From Paracoxiella cheracis (lineage in GTDB: Bacteria > Pseudomonadota > Gammaproteobacteria > Coxiellales > Coxiellaceae), in contig NZ_CP186485.1 in NCBI RefSeq assembly GCF_049348705.1, forward strand, positions 1,736,001-1,800,000: a stretch of 64,000 bases of DNA. The letters are read 5' to 3'. Under the pieces are notes generated by a model. The model did not search any database and was not told the origin of the DNA. It saw only the letters and a program-made list of their open reading frames with translations. Positions within the stretch are counted from its first letter, which is position 1. The number at the start of each line of letters is the position of its first letter. Shown here one piece after another: positions 8,827-18,051 of this stretch. The position numbers and the translations under genes were made by a program.

Positions 8827-10437
8827 TCAGAGTAATAAAGTTCGAATATCCGCTAAGCGGTTTGCTAAAAATACGATAAATCGTGCTGCCTCGGCACCAT
8901 CGATGACGCGATGATCATAAGATAAACTCAGCGGCATCATCAAACGTGTTTTGCACACACCTTCTTTGTCACATATGGGCTTCCATTGCATTTTCGAAAC
9001 ACCCAATATAGCGACTTCTGGTGCATTAATGATCGGCGTAAATGCTGTACCACCAATACCGCCCAAACTCGAGATGCTAAAGCATCCACCTTGCATGTCG
9101 GTAAGTCCGAGGCCTTTTTCACGCGCTTTTTCGCTGATTTCGCCGAGCTCTTTGCCGAGCTCAAATAGTCCCTTTTGGTCAACATCACGAATTACCGGCA
9201 CGACCAAACCATTGGGTGTATCAACTGCCACACCAATATGAAAATATTTTTTCAAAATTAAATTTTCACCGCTTGGATCCAGCGAGGCATTAAACGCAGG
9301 AAATTCTTTTAACGCACCGACAACCGCTTTCATGATAAAAACAAGTGGCGTTAAACGAATACCTTGAGCTTCAGCTTGTCCCTTTTGGCTTTTACGAAAA
9401 GCTTCCATTTCTGTGATGTCGGCTTCTTCAAATTGTGTGACATGTGGAATAGTCACCCAGTTGCGACTTAAGTTTGCGCCCGTTAATTTTTTAATTTTTG
9501 ATAACGGTTTTGTTTCAACCGCACCAAATTTAGAAAAATCAATTTTGGGAGCAGGCGCTATTGAAATGCCACCCATGCCGCCACCTTGCTCTGCAATTTT
9601 TAATTGTGATTTTACAAATTGCTGAACGTCTTCTTTTATAATACGACCTTTAGCGGCAGAACCACGAACTTTAGTGAGGTTGACGCCAAATTCGCGCGCA
9701 ATTCGACGCACAGCAGGACCCGCATGCACAGATGTACCAAAACCTTTAGTCGATTGAGTTTCTGTTTTTTTAGCTTCTTTAGCTTCTTTAGCTTCAGGCG
9801 CTTGTTCTTGTTTCGTTTCTGCTTTTGTTTCTTTCTCAGAAGGCGCTGCCTTTTCAACTGTTTTTTCTTCTTTTTCTTCGCCGTCCGCTGTTTTCATCGA
9901 TAAAATCAGGTCGTTCGTTGAAACTTTATCACCGACTTTTATATTAATTTTTGTTATCTGACCGGTGAAAGGAGATGGCACATCCATACTGGCTTTATCG
10001 CCTTCAAGCGTAATCAATGAATCATTTTTTGCGATGTTATCACCGGGTTTTACCGCAATTTCAATAACATCTACATCGCTTGCTTCGCCTAAATCGGGCA
10101 CACGCACTTCTTGTTCGGTCGCCTCACCTTTTGAAGATGCCGATTTTTTCTCTGTTTTCTCAGAATCAGATTTTTCAGCTTTTTCTTCCGATTCACCCAC
10201 ATTCAACGTCAATATTTTAGTGCCTTCCTTCACTTTTTCGCCGACTTTAATTTGAATATCTTTAACAACCCCATCAAACGGCGCAGGAACATCCATGCTC
10301 GCTTTATCACTTTCCAACGTAATCATGGAGTCATCTTTAGCGACTTTGTCGCCGGGTTTCACTAAAATTTCGATGACTTCAACATCCTCGGCACCGCCGA
10401 GATCCGGCACTAAGACTTGCTCAATCGCATTTGCCAC
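8827..10437 (-). CDS. aceF: Pyruvate dehydrogenase E2, dihydrolipoyl acetyltransferase (two lipoyl domains)
   Basis: E2 core of the pyruvate dehydrogenase complex, 536 residues from GTG 10437. The order is lipoyl domain 1 (lysine in ESDKASMD), a Lys/Glu/Ala-rich linker, lipoyl domain 2 (EGDKASMD), a second charged linker, the peripheral-subunit binding domain (GPAVRRIAREFGVNL) and the acetyltransferase domain with catalytic DHRVIDG near residue 509. The GTG start is preceded by an AGGGGGG ribosome site and lies 24 bp beyond the aceE stop; an earlier in-frame start inside aceE (10473) lacks support. E. coli has three lipoyl domains; two is common elsewhere. Confidence 0.95.
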   Translation of the reverse strand: MANAIEQVLVPDLGGAEDVEVIEILVKPGDKVAKDDSMITLESDKASMDVPAPFDGVVKDIQIKVGEKVKEGTKILTLNVGESEEKAEKSDSEKTEKKSASSKGEATEQEVRVPDLGEASDVDVIEIAVKPGDNIAKNDSLITLEGDKASMDVPSPFTGQITKINIKVGDKVSTNDLILSMKTADGEEKEEKTVEKAAPSEKETKAETKQEQAPEAKEAKEAKKTETQSTKGFGTSVHAGPAVRRIAREFGVNLTKVRGSAAKGRIIKEDVQQFVKSQLKIAEQGGGMGGISIAPAPKIDFSKFGAVETKPLSKIKKLTGANLSRNWVTIPHVTQFEEADITEMEAFRKSQKGQAEAQGIRLTPLVFIMKAVVGALKEFPAFNASLDPSGENLILKKYFHIGVAVDTPNGLVVPVIRDVDQKGLFELGKELGEISEKAREKGLGLTDMQGGCFSISSLGGIGGTAFTPIINAPEVAILGVSKMQWKPICDKEGVCKTRLMMPLSLSYDHRVIDGAEAARFIVFLANRLADIRTLLL

Positions 10438-10460
10438 GTTTTTCCCCCCTTCAGGCAAGC

Positions 10461-13115
10461 TTATACGGTCCAAGGATCGGGCCGTTTAGGATCAATATTT
10501 AATTTCTTCAACGCTTTCAAAAGATCATCTTTTGAATAATCACCTTGATCTGCCAATGCTTTCAATGCTGTATAAGCAATCATTTTGGCATCGACTTCAA
10601 AGAAATCGCGTAAGTTGCGGCGAGAGTCGCTGCGACCAAACCCATCGGTTCCCAACACATAATAAGGCTGTTTCACCGCTTCACGAATTTGATTCGCTAA
10701 GAGTTTCATATAGTCGGTAGTCGCAATAACGGGACCTTGCTGTTTTTCCAAACACGTTTCAACATAACTTTGCTTAGGCTTCTCACCAGGATGCAATCGA
10801 TTGAAACGCTCGGTTGATTCGATGTCATGTCGCAACAGATTGAAGCTTGGCACACTCCAAATGTCGGCAGCTACATCAAAGTCTTTTTCTAATAATTCAC
10901 CCGCAGCAATGACTTCACGCAAGATTGCGCCAGCACCTAATAATTGGACGCGTTTTTTAGCCTTATCATTGCCTTTTTTAAATAAATACATGCCTTTCAC
11001 AATGCCTTCTTCAGCACCTTTTGGCATGGGCGGATGTTTATAAACTTCATTCATCATGGTGATGTAATAAAAAACATTTTCCTGCTCTTTATACATGCGA
11101 CGCAAACCATCTTGAATGATAACCGCCATTTCATAACCAAACGCTGGGTCGTAAGAACGACACGATGGCACCATGCTATACATTAATAAATTATGAGAGT
11201 CCTGATGTTGCAGGCCTTCGCCTGCTAACGTCGTGCGTCCCGCTAAACCACCAATAATAAAACCACGCGCTTGCATGTCGCCCGCTGCCCAAACAAAATC
11301 ACCCACGCGTTGATAACCAAACATGGCGTAGTAGGCATAGAATGGAATCATAGCAACGTGATGATCAATATAAGCGGTTGCCGCAGCAATCCAACTGGCC
11401 ATACCACCAGCTTCGGAAATACCTTGTTGTAGCACTTGCCCGGCTTTATCTTCACGATAAGAAACTAATTTCTCACTATCTTCAGGCTTGTATTTTTGCC
11501 CTTCGACTGCGTAAATGCCGGTTTGTCGGAAAAGTCCTTCCAAACCTAAGGTTCGTGCTTCATCCGCAACAATCGGCACAATTCGTTCTTTGATATTTTT
11601 ATCTTTCATCAGCACCATCATGATGCGTGAAAACGATGCGCCCGTTGATACTTCACGATCACCCGTACCTTCTAAAATTCCCTCAAACGCTTCTAACTCT
11701 GGCACTTCTAGTGAGTCACACGACGTATCACGCGCAGGCAAAGAACCACCAAGTTTTTCACGTTGTTTACGCAGATATTGAATTTCAGGGCTATTATCTT
11801 CCGGCTTATAAAACTCTAATGCGGATACTTGTTCGTCGGATAGCGGTAATTTAAAACGATCGCGGAATTCTTTTAAACCTTCATCACTGATTGATTCTAA
11901 GTTATGTGCGATGTTTTGCGCTTGCCCCTCTTTACCGTAACCATAACCTTTAATCGTTTTTGCTAAGATAACAGTCGGTTTTCCACAATCCTTAATTGCT
12001 TCGGCGTAAGCTGCATATATTTTTTGTGGATCATGGCCACCATCGGTTAATTTTTCGAGTTCTGCATCACTCATGTCAGACACGAGTTCTAATAATTCTG
12101 GATGTTTTCCAAATAAATGTTCACGCATGTAAGCGCCACCGTGAGCACAACACGCTTGGAATTCACCATCAACCATTTCATCCATGCATTTTAGCAATAA
12201 ACCTGATTTATCTTTTGCAAATATTTTTTCCCAACTGCTGCCCCAAATAAGCTTAATGACACGCCAACCAGCACCACGGAATAAACCTTCTAGTTCTTGA
12301 ATGATTTTTCCATTGCCATGCACGGGACCATCTAAACGCTGCAAGTTACAGTTAATCACAAAAATCAGATTATTTAATTTTTCACGTGCGGCTACTAAGA
12401 TACCGCCTTTGGTTTCAGGCTCATTCGTTTCACCATCACCAATAAAGGCCCAAACTTTTCGATTTTCGGCATTGGAAAGTCCGCGGTTGTGCATGTATTT
12501 CAACATTTGCGCTTCATACACTGCCATCAACGGCCCTAATCCCATCGATACAGTTGGGAATTGCCAGAACTCAGGCATTAAATAAGGGTGTGGGTAGGAT
12601 GAAATACCATCTTGAAAAGCTTCTTGACGAAAATTAGTGAGCTGCTCTTTTGAAAGACGGCCTTCGAGGTAAGCACGCGCGTAGATCCCCTCGGCAGAGT
12701 GACCTTGAAAAAATACAAGATCATCGGCATGAAAGAAATAATTTAAGCCCACTTCAAATAAGTTCGCAATCGATGCGTAAGTCGAGATGTGACCACCCAA
12801 ACCTTCTTTTTTACGCGATGCGCGCATCACCATGGCCAACGCATTCCAACGCATATAGTCGGTGGTTTTTTCCATCATCTGGCCATCGTCTGGAAGCTTA
12901 GCTTCTTGATCTGCTGGAATAGTGTTCTGGTAAGGTGTAGTAATTCCTGCTGGCACCTTTACACCAATGGATTTTGCATGATCCCATACTTTATCTAGTA
13001 TGAATTTAGCACGGTCAGCACTTTCATATTCGACTACAGAATCCAGAGCATCGGTCCACTCTTTTGTCTCTATTGGATCAACATCTTGTGAAGATTTGGT
13101 AATATCGTCGGGCAT
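10461..13115 (-). CDS. aceE: Pyruvate dehydrogenase E1 component, homodimeric
   Basis: An 884-residue thiamine-diphosphate enzyme that decarboxylates pyruvate and acetylates the lipoyl groups of AceF. The TPP motif begins GDGETNEPE at residue 226 and continues to a LIFVINCNLQ segment; the length equals that of gammaproteobacterial AceE (about 887). It heads the aceE-aceF-lpd operon. No upstream pdhR lies in the window. The ribosome site before ATG 13115 is weak (AGG). The supply of TPP links it to the thiamine operon at 48.7 kb. Confidence 0.96.
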   Translation of the reverse strand: MPDDITKSSQDVDPIETKEWTDALDSVVEYESADRAKFILDKVWDHAKSIGVKVPAGITTPYQNTIPADQEAKLPDDGQMMEKTTDYMRWNALAMVMRASRKKEGLGGHISTYASIANLFEVGLNYFFHADDLVFFQGHSAEGIYARAYLEGRLSKEQLTNFRQEAFQDGISSYPHPYLMPEFWQFPTVSMGLGPLMAVYEAQMLKYMHNRGLSNAENRKVWAFIGDGETNEPETKGGILVAAREKLNNLIFVINCNLQRLDGPVHGNGKIIQELEGLFRGAGWRVIKLIWGSSWEKIFAKDKSGLLLKCMDEMVDGEFQACCAHGGAYMREHLFGKHPELLELVSDMSDAELEKLTDGGHDPQKIYAAYAEAIKDCGKPTVILAKTIKGYGYGKEGQAQNIAHNLESISDEGLKEFRDRFKLPLSDEQVSALEFYKPEDNSPEIQYLRKQREKLGGSLPARDTSCDSLEVPELEAFEGILEGTGDREVSTGASFSRIMMVLMKDKNIKERIVPIVADEARTLGLEGLFRQTGIYAVEGQKYKPEDSEKLVSYREDKAGQVLQQGISEAGGMASWIAAATAYIDHHVAMIPFYAYYAMFGYQRVGDFVWAAGDMQARGFIIGGLAGRTTLAGEGLQHQDSHNLLMYSMVPSCRSYDPAFGYEMAVIIQDGLRRMYKEQENVFYYITMMNEVYKHPPMPKGAEEGIVKGMYLFKKGNDKAKKRVQLLGAGAILREVIAAGELLEKDFDVAADIWSVPSFNLLRHDIESTERFNRLHPGEKPKQSYVETCLEKQQGPVIATTDYMKLLANQIREAVKQPYYVLGTDGFGRSDSRRNLRDFFEVDAKMIAYTALKALADQGDYSKDDLLKALKKLNIDPKRPDPWTV

Positions 13116-13278
13116 CTTATACCTATATCTATGTATATATGGTTGTTTACTCGCTAAGTTATATCCGCAAAGCTTAAGAGGAGCGAAAAAAGAATCGAAC
13201 TATGCTTTGAAGACACGACCTAAAACTGCGACAGCAAGGATATCATAGAAGGAAACCAGGATCGAGGGGCTGAGCCAG

Positions 13279-14052
13279 TCAACCTAGCCACATTCCTATC
13301 GTAAATAGAGCAATGACAACCAACCAAACGAACAAAGATCGATTTATCAGGTTTTGAACCGCTGAAACCTGATCATCCGTTGCAGGCTGATTTGATTGAT
13401 CCACAAAGTTGAGCGCCACCAAACCACATTCAGCAGATTGCTCACGTGTATGGTCAATGCCGGTAAAAAGATTTTGATACCAAACTTTAAAAGTAGGCCC
13501 AAAATGGCCCACAAGCGCATAGGTAATTCCTAATAACCGTGTTGGAATCCAATCCAACACACCCTGCACCTTATCGGTTGCTTCTAATAAATCTTTTTCA
13601 ACATCGCCCTGACCCAGTTTGTCCAAATGACTGCGCATGCTGATCACCAAGGCATACATAACCACTCCAGCAACGCCAAATATTAGCAGCCAAAAAACAA
13701 TGGGGAAAATGCCTTGATAAGATTGCTCTAATAATTCTTGAACTGTCGTTTGGTGACTTCCTTTCATGAGCGGCCTTGCATCTAAGTAATACCAAAGGAC
13801 GAGGAGAGTCAAAATATAATATCCAATCATACCGATGACATAGTAAATAAAGACCGCAAACAAAATAAAAATAGCCAAGGCAGGTAGCACAACAGTCAGT
13901 ACGCCGAGCAGGCCATACCATGACGTTGATTTTGAAAAGCGAGCTTTCATCCATTCGTAGTAATATTCAAACCAATTGAATTGTCGGCCATGACTATCAA
14001 AGTGCAAAATTCGCTGAACAAATAAACAAATTAATAGCGCAGTTAAGGCCAT
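13279..14052 (-). CDS. ampE: AmpE-like inner-membrane protein
   Basis: A 257-residue polytopic membrane protein matching AmpE: an N-terminal hydrophobic helix (ALLICLFVQRIL), the motif FNWFEYYYEWM, two close membrane segments near residues 45-90, another at about 120-140 and a C-terminal anchor (LFVWLVVIALFTIGMWLG). AmpE is described as a membrane partner in the AmpD/AmpG/AmpR beta-lactamase induction pathway; its biochemistry is poorly defined. ampD is not adjacent. It reads in the same direction as the pdh operon but is separated from it by 163 bp. Confidence 0.8.
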   Translation of the reverse strand: MALTALLICLFVQRILHFDSHGRQFNWFEYYYEWMKARFSKSTSWYGLLGVLTVVLPALAIFILFAVFIYYVIGMIGYYILTLLVLWYYLDARPLMKGSHQTTVQELLEQSYQGIFPIVFWLLIFGVAGVVMYALVISMRSHLDKLGQGDVEKDLLEATDKVQGVLDWIPTRLLGITYALVGHFGPTFKVWYQNLFTGIDHTREQSAECGLVALNFVDQSNQPATDDQVSAVQNLINRSLFVWLVVIALFTIGMWLG

Positions 14053-14147
14053 TTAGAGCTCCTCGTTTGACTTTAGCTAAGTGATGCCATTTTCGCCGAA
14101 ATAAACCTTCTTAGCAAATCCAACTCATAAGACGGGAAACCTAGCAC

Positions 14148-15317
14148 CTAATCCCGCCTCAAACGATCAGACATCGCTACGGGTGTTGGATATTTCATCA
14201 CCACCCAATACGATGAGACCATAAAGGATAAAATTGTTGTCGCTTCAATTAAGTATGCTGCGGAATTACCAATGATATGAGTACTCAACCCTACGTAGGC
14301 AATAATGAGAGAAAACTCACTCACCTGGGCCAAGCGAACACCCACTTCCCACGAGACTTGTTTTGACTCGCCCACCCATCCCAATAAATAACGATAGGTG
14401 ACAGGTTTAACGGCTAACAGCACTACCATTAAGATAATGGCGGGTATAATAACCATTGGTAGGTACTGCAAGTCAAAGGCGGCACCGACAGAAAAGAAAA
14501 ACATTACCAGGAAAAAATCACGTACCGGCTTTAAACTTTCAGCGATGTAAACAGAAACCGGGCTCGTCGCCAAGCTGACTCCCGCAATGAATGCACCGAT
14601 CTCAGCCGATAACCCCAATAAAGAAGCAAGCTGTGCCATCGTCAAACACCACGCAATCGCAATCAGAAACATGTACTCTTTGATGCGATTAAAACGAGAA
14701 AACAGCCGCAGCAATATAAATCGTTCAACAAGATAGGCAAAAATAAGAATCGCAGGGAACCCGAGCACCACTAAACTAACATCGCTCCACACCGCGCCAC
14801 CGCCCGATGAGCCGTGCATCAATAACAAAACAGCAATAGCAATTAAATCCTGAAGTAGGAGCACACTGATCATAACCTCACCGGTATGCTGATGATGCAG
14901 TATCGTCGTTGGCAACAGTTTAATACCGATAATAGTACTGGAGAACATCATGGCTGCACCGATGACTAAGCACTCAATCGTCGTATATCCACTCAACCAA
15001 CCCACTAAATATCCGATCGCAGCGAAAATGATCGAACTGATAAGAGCAACCCAAGTGATTTTCTTAAACATAAACAATAGCTTTTGAGGCGGCAGATTCA
15101 GACCTAATAAAAATAATAAAAAGATGATTCCAACATCACTGACAGCCTTAACAAGCTCGGTATCACCAATGAGCTTCAATCCAAACGGGCCCAACAATAT
15201 CCCCAACAGCATGTAGGCAACCAACATGGATTGACGCGTTAGCAAAGCGAATGTCGACAAAACCGCTGCGCCTGCAAAAATGAGAAAAACTGAAAATACA
15301 ATATTGTGCTCAACCAT
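14148..15317 (-). CDS. CPA2-family monovalent cation:proton antiporter
   Basis: About 389 residues with around 12 predicted membrane helices and the CPA2 fold. Signatures include MLLGILLGPFGLKLI in the first third, SSTIIGIKLLP in the middle and EIGAFIAGVSLA in the second half. There is no C-terminal TrkA-N/RCK domain, so it resembles the membrane module of KefB/YbaL-type exchangers. It probably exchanges K+ or Na+ for protons across the inner membrane; the ion is not determinable from sequence. I prefer ATG 15317 over an in-frame TTG at 15353 because homologues start close to the first helix. Confidence 0.82.
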   Translation of the reverse strand: MVEHNIVFSVFLIFAGAAVLSTFALLTRQSMLVAYMLLGILLGPFGLKLIGDTELVKAVSDVGIIFLLFLLGLNLPPQKLLFMFKKITWVALISSIIFAAIGYLVGWLSGYTTIECLVIGAAMMFSSTIIGIKLLPTTILHHQHTGEVMISVLLLQDLIAIAVLLLMHGSSGGGAVWSDVSLVVLGFPAILIFAYLVERFILLRLFSRFNRIKEYMFLIAIAWCLTMAQLASLLGLSAEIGAFIAGVSLATSPVSVYIAESLKPVRDFFLVMFFFSVGAAFDLQYLPMVIIPAIILMVVLLAVKPVTYRYLLGWVGESKQVSWEVGVRLAQVSEFSLIIAYVGLSTHIIGNSAAYLIEATTILSFMVSSYWVVMKYPTPVAMSDRLRRD

Positions 15318-15395
15318 TCGTATAATGTTCCGCTTTAGATGAAAACTAGTCAACTGGTGCTATATTTAGAAAGAAGATTAACACAACAGATGCTT

Positions 15396-15866
15396 TTAAG
15401 AGTGATTTGGCACTCTTATCCAAGTGTCCGTTCGACCCAACAATGGAATTCCGATATAACCTCTTAGCATTAGTCGGCGTCCATCAGAGGTGACTTTGGC
15501 ACGGCAATGATAGATTTTACCGTTGATGGGATCTAAAATCCTTCCACCGGTATACATCCCCTTATTAAAAACCATATCTGCAATTATTACGAGTCCGAGA
15601 ATCCGTTTGTTTCGTAATGCGTCCTTGCAACGCGCACAACGATCCGTGATTTTGTGCCCGTTTTCAGAATAAATCTTCGCAACTTTACCGAAAAACTTCC
15701 CTTTATATTCCCAAATTTGAATAATACTCGATGGACGATCGGTTTTGTGATCAACTGTCTGCCAATTTCCAACAATTGAGGCGGCGGTCGCGAAAGCCGC
15801 ACTAGAAGCGGCGAAACAGAGCACTGCTCCTAACAAAATAGCACTGATTTCCCTGAAAAGCCTCAT
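15396..15866 (-). CDS. DUF2147-family secreted protein
   Basis: A 156-residue protein with a signal peptide (MRLFREISAILLGAVLCFAASSAAFA) and a DUF2147 domain: IVGNWQTVDHKT, IQIWEYKGKFFGKV, CARCKDALRNKRILG and the GGRILDPINGK motif. The family is periplasmic or outer-membrane associated and resembles a small lipocalin-like barrel; no enzymatic role is known. GGAGGG precedes ATG 15866, so the longer frame to 15938 is not needed. It lies between the antiporter and the divergent AT-hook gene. Confidence 0.82.
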   Translation of the reverse strand: MRLFREISAILLGAVLCFAASSAAFATAASIVGNWQTVDHKTDRPSSIIQIWEYKGKFFGKVAKIYSENGHKITDRCARCKDALRNKRILGLVIIADMVFNKGMYTGGRILDPINGKIYHCRAKVTSDGRRLMLRGYIGIPLLGRTDTWIRVPNHS

Positions 15867-15983
15867 TTTTCCCTCCAAACCGGTCCAAAACACCAAAATT
15901 CTATCATTTTTTGCTGATTTTTCTATTAAAATCATCAAAAAATGACAACTAAATGTTTAATCTTATTGATTCTTATTGTAAAA

Positions 15984-15989
15984 TATAAT
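15984..15989 (+). promoter_or_regulatory. Candidate -10 box for the AT-hook/H1-like gene
   Basis: A perfect TATAAT lies 36 bases before the ATG at 16025, in an AT-rich divergent region. The best -35 candidates upstream (TTGATT or TCTTAT) have poor spacing or sequence, so this is only a candidate. Confidence 0.3.
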
Positions 15990-16024
15990 TGTCGTTTTTT
16001 ATTAAGCTAATCAGGGAGAAAAAG

Positions 16025-16435
16025 ATGCCAGCAAGAAAGAGAAGAAAAACAGCAAAGAGAGGACGTTCAAAACGAGCTAGCACTGTTAGTGCAGCAAGAT
16101 TGAGAAAAGTTCTTAAAGAACGCGACCATGCACGTAAAAAATTACGTGCCGCTGAAAAAAGGCTTACCAAAGCTAAAAAAGACGCTGCTCGTAAATTAAG
16201 TAAGCTTAAGAAAGCAGCTGCTAAAGCAGGTAAACCTGCTCATCGAGGCAAAAAGCGTAAATCTGCGAAGCGTAGAAAAACTGCTGCTCGCAAGACGAAA
16301 CGCAGAGGTCGCCCTAAAAAGAGAGCCGCTGCTCGCAAATCTAGTAGTCGCCGTAGAGGTAGACCACGAAAAAAAGCTGCAGCAACGAAAACAGCTTCAA
16401 GACGTCGAAGAGGACGCCCTCGAAAGAAAAAATAG
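16025..16435 (+). CDS. H1-like, AT-hook DNA-binding protein
   Basis: A 136-residue, extremely basic Lys/Arg/Ala protein. After the MPARKRRKTAKRGR start it has one helical segment (about residues 20-60; RLRKVLKERDHARKKLRAAE), then a histone-H1-like tail with three AT-hook cores: RGRPKK, RGRPRKK and a second RGRPRKK at the very end. AT-hooks bind the minor groove of AT tracts. It resembles AlgP-like and other bacterial H1-like nucleoid proteins. AGGGAG precedes ATG 16025; the longer frame from 15989 is not needed. It is monocistronic with its own terminator. Low-complexity composition makes orthology uncertain. Confidence 0.8.
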   Translation: MPARKRRKTAKRGRSKRASTVSAARLRKVLKERDHARKKLRAAEKRLTKAKKDAARKLSKLKKAAAKAGKPAHRGKKRKSAKRRKTAARKTKRRGRPKKRAAARKSSSRRRGRPRKKAAATKTASRRRRGRPRKKK

Positions 16436-16457
16436 TCTGATTCAGACTAATTCAAAA

Positions 16458-16489
16458 AACCCGCAGAGTAACATTTGTGGGTTTTTTTT
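16458..16489 (+). terminator. Rho-independent terminator after the AT-hook gene
   Basis: An eight-base stem (AACCCGCA pairing with TGTGGGTT, one G-T pair) is followed by a run of T, 20 bases after the stop of the AT-hook gene. Confidence 0.8.
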
Positions 16490-16518
16490 ATAGCATAGCT
16501 ATACACTAAATTATATTT

Positions 16519-16881
16519 TTATCCCCCTTCCTGATCGACCACATTTTTCAATGTCTTCGGGTCAATCGCTTGAGCTTGTCGAATTAATTTTGAGAGCACC
16601 GTGCCCGTCATGGCACCCGATTCTGCAAAGACAATCACTCGATCGCGCAAGATCATCACAGAGGGCACCGACAGAATGTGAAACTCTTGCGCCAAATCTT
16701 TTTCAGCATCAATATCGACATTACCAAACATAACATCGGGATATTGCTCTGCAACCTGTGAAATCACTTTTTCAAATGACCGACAAGGCGCACACCACTG
16801 TGCACCAAAGTCGATTACGATTAAATCGTGTTTGGCGATGACATCATCAAAGTTTTTATGAGTCAGTTTTATTAAATTCAT
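16519..16881 (-). CDS. Thioredoxin-family protein
   Basis: A 120-residue thioredoxin fold with the redox motif WCAPC (WCGPC in classical TrxA), the [17 protein letters not shown] strand before it and the cis-proline in [10 protein letters not shown]. It probably acts as a general cytoplasmic disulfide reductase; there is no signal peptide. ATG 16881 has a strong AGGAGG and lies inside the end of adk, overlapping it by 26 bp, so the two are co-transcribed and probably coupled. The W-C-A-P-C active site and short length leave open whether it is the main thioredoxin. Confidence 0.85.
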   Translation of the reverse strand: MNLIKLTHKNFDDVIAKHDLIVIDFGAQWCAPCRSFEKVISQVAEQYPDVMFGNVDIDAEKDLAQEFHILSVPSVMILRDRVIVFAESGAMTGTVLSKLIRQAQAIDPKTLKNVVDQEGG

Positions 16882-17557
16882 GCAAGCCTCCTGCTTTGTT
16901 ACTTCCCAATAAGATTTGGAACAATCGTTTTGACACTGTTTCCAGTGGACCAACCCCCAAAATACGATAGTATTCTGGCGCGCTGGAATCTCCCGAATCT
17001 GCCCACCGATGATAATATTCAACTAGAGGTTGGGTTTGTTCACGATAAACCTCAAGACGTTTACGCACGGTTTCCTCCTCATCATCATCACGGTGAATTA
17101 ATGGCTCACCGGTCACATCATCTGTGCCTGCTTCTTTGGGAGGATTATAAATACGATGATAAGTTCGCCCTGACGCAGGATGCACCATCCGGCCACTCAT
17201 ACGTTCTATAATTTCTTCATCGGGAACATCCATTTCGATCACAAAATCGATTTTAATATGGGCATCACGAAGCGCATCAGCCTGTGCGATAGTCCGCGGA
17301 AAGCCATCTAGTAAAAAGCCTTTAGCACAATCGGGCTCAGCAATTCGTTCCTGCACTAATCCAATCATTACTTCGTCAGAAACTAATTTACCGCTATCCA
17401 TAATTTTTTTCGCCTCAACCCCTAGTGGTGTTTTTGCCTTAACAGCAGCGCGTAACATATCCCCCGTTGAGATTTTTGGGATATCAAACCGTGAAGCGAG
17501 AAGCTCTGCTTGCGTGCCTTTACCCGCTCCCGGTGGACCTAAAAGAATAATTCTCAT
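16856..17557 (-). CDS. adk: Adenylate kinase
   Basis: Interconverts ATP + AMP with 2 ADP. The P-loop [10 protein letters not shown] is at residues 7-16, the AMP-binding segment [10 protein letters not shown] follows, and the long LID domain ([13 protein letters not shown] to [13 protein letters not shown]) marks the long form. At 233 residues it carries about 20 extra C-terminal residues (ending [14 protein letters not shown]) that overlap the thioredoxin start. ATG 17557 fits the family N-terminus MRIILLG; an in-frame ATG at 17563 is also possible. In the inferred pre-inversion order it follows fimT. Confidence 0.95.
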   Translation of the reverse strand: MRIILLGPPGAGKGTQAELLASRFDIPKISTGDMLRAAVKAKTPLGVEAKKIMDSGKLVSDEVMIGLVQERIAEPDCAKGFLLDGFPRTIAQADALRDAHIKIDFVIEMDVPDEEIIERMSGRMVHPASGRTYHRIYNPPKEAGTDDVTGEPLIHRDDDEEETVRKRLEVYREQTQPLVEYYHRWADSGDSSAPEYYRILGVGPLETVSKRLFQILLGSNKAGGLHEFNKTDS

Positions 17558-17624
17558 GTACATCGCTTCCTAGTTGTCAGCAAAAATGTAAACTTTATCA
17601 TGATTAAGTGGTGGGGAGTAGGGA

Positions 17625-18051
17625 TTAGGAAACGGTGTCATGCCCACATACAATTCCTAATTTTTCCGCATCATCCAATTCGCGCACACGACCACTTTGT
17701 GAAACGACTAAACCCCGAGAATATTGTAGATTATGATCAACACAACAGTAAAAAGTACCCTGCTGACCCTGTGTAAATCCTTCGGTATTAAAATCCAAAT
17801 AGCGATTGCGCTGAAACGCACTTTTCCAAATTAACTGATAGCCTTTTGGCAAGCCTGGATAGACTTTCAATATCTCATTCGTATCCAAGTTTTGAATAAT
17901 TTGCCCCTGCTGCCAAGCACCACCACAGGTTTTACGATCATCGCTAGCACAAAATCGAATCAAATGGTGTTGTTCAACCGCCTCAATCCTTGCCATCTCA
18001 ATCGCCGTTTTAAGCCGATCAATGATCACAGTTGTACGATTTCTCATTAAA
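17625..18051 (-). pseudogene. fimT: FimT/GspH-like type IV pseudopilin, C-terminal half
   Basis: This fragment encodes the globular part of a minor pseudopilin (MRNRTTVIIDRLKTAIEMARIEAVEQ, then a beta-rich region with CASDDRKTCGGAWQQG and SRGLVVSQSGRVR, both GspH/FimT hallmarks). Its N-terminal helix is missing: the frame runs into the insertion sequence at 18052. The missing start lies at 27265-27374 on the other strand. Both fragments carry the same 6-bp target duplication (TTTAAT). Joining them with one copy gives an uninterrupted 176-residue pseudopilin, which shows the gene was intact before the IS insertion and inversion. Confidence 0.88.

Noticed and set aside
9619..9903. Long open frame opposite aceF
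   Set aside because: It mirrors the Lys/Glu/Ala linker codons of aceF and has no ribosome site or domain; a shadow of the real gene.
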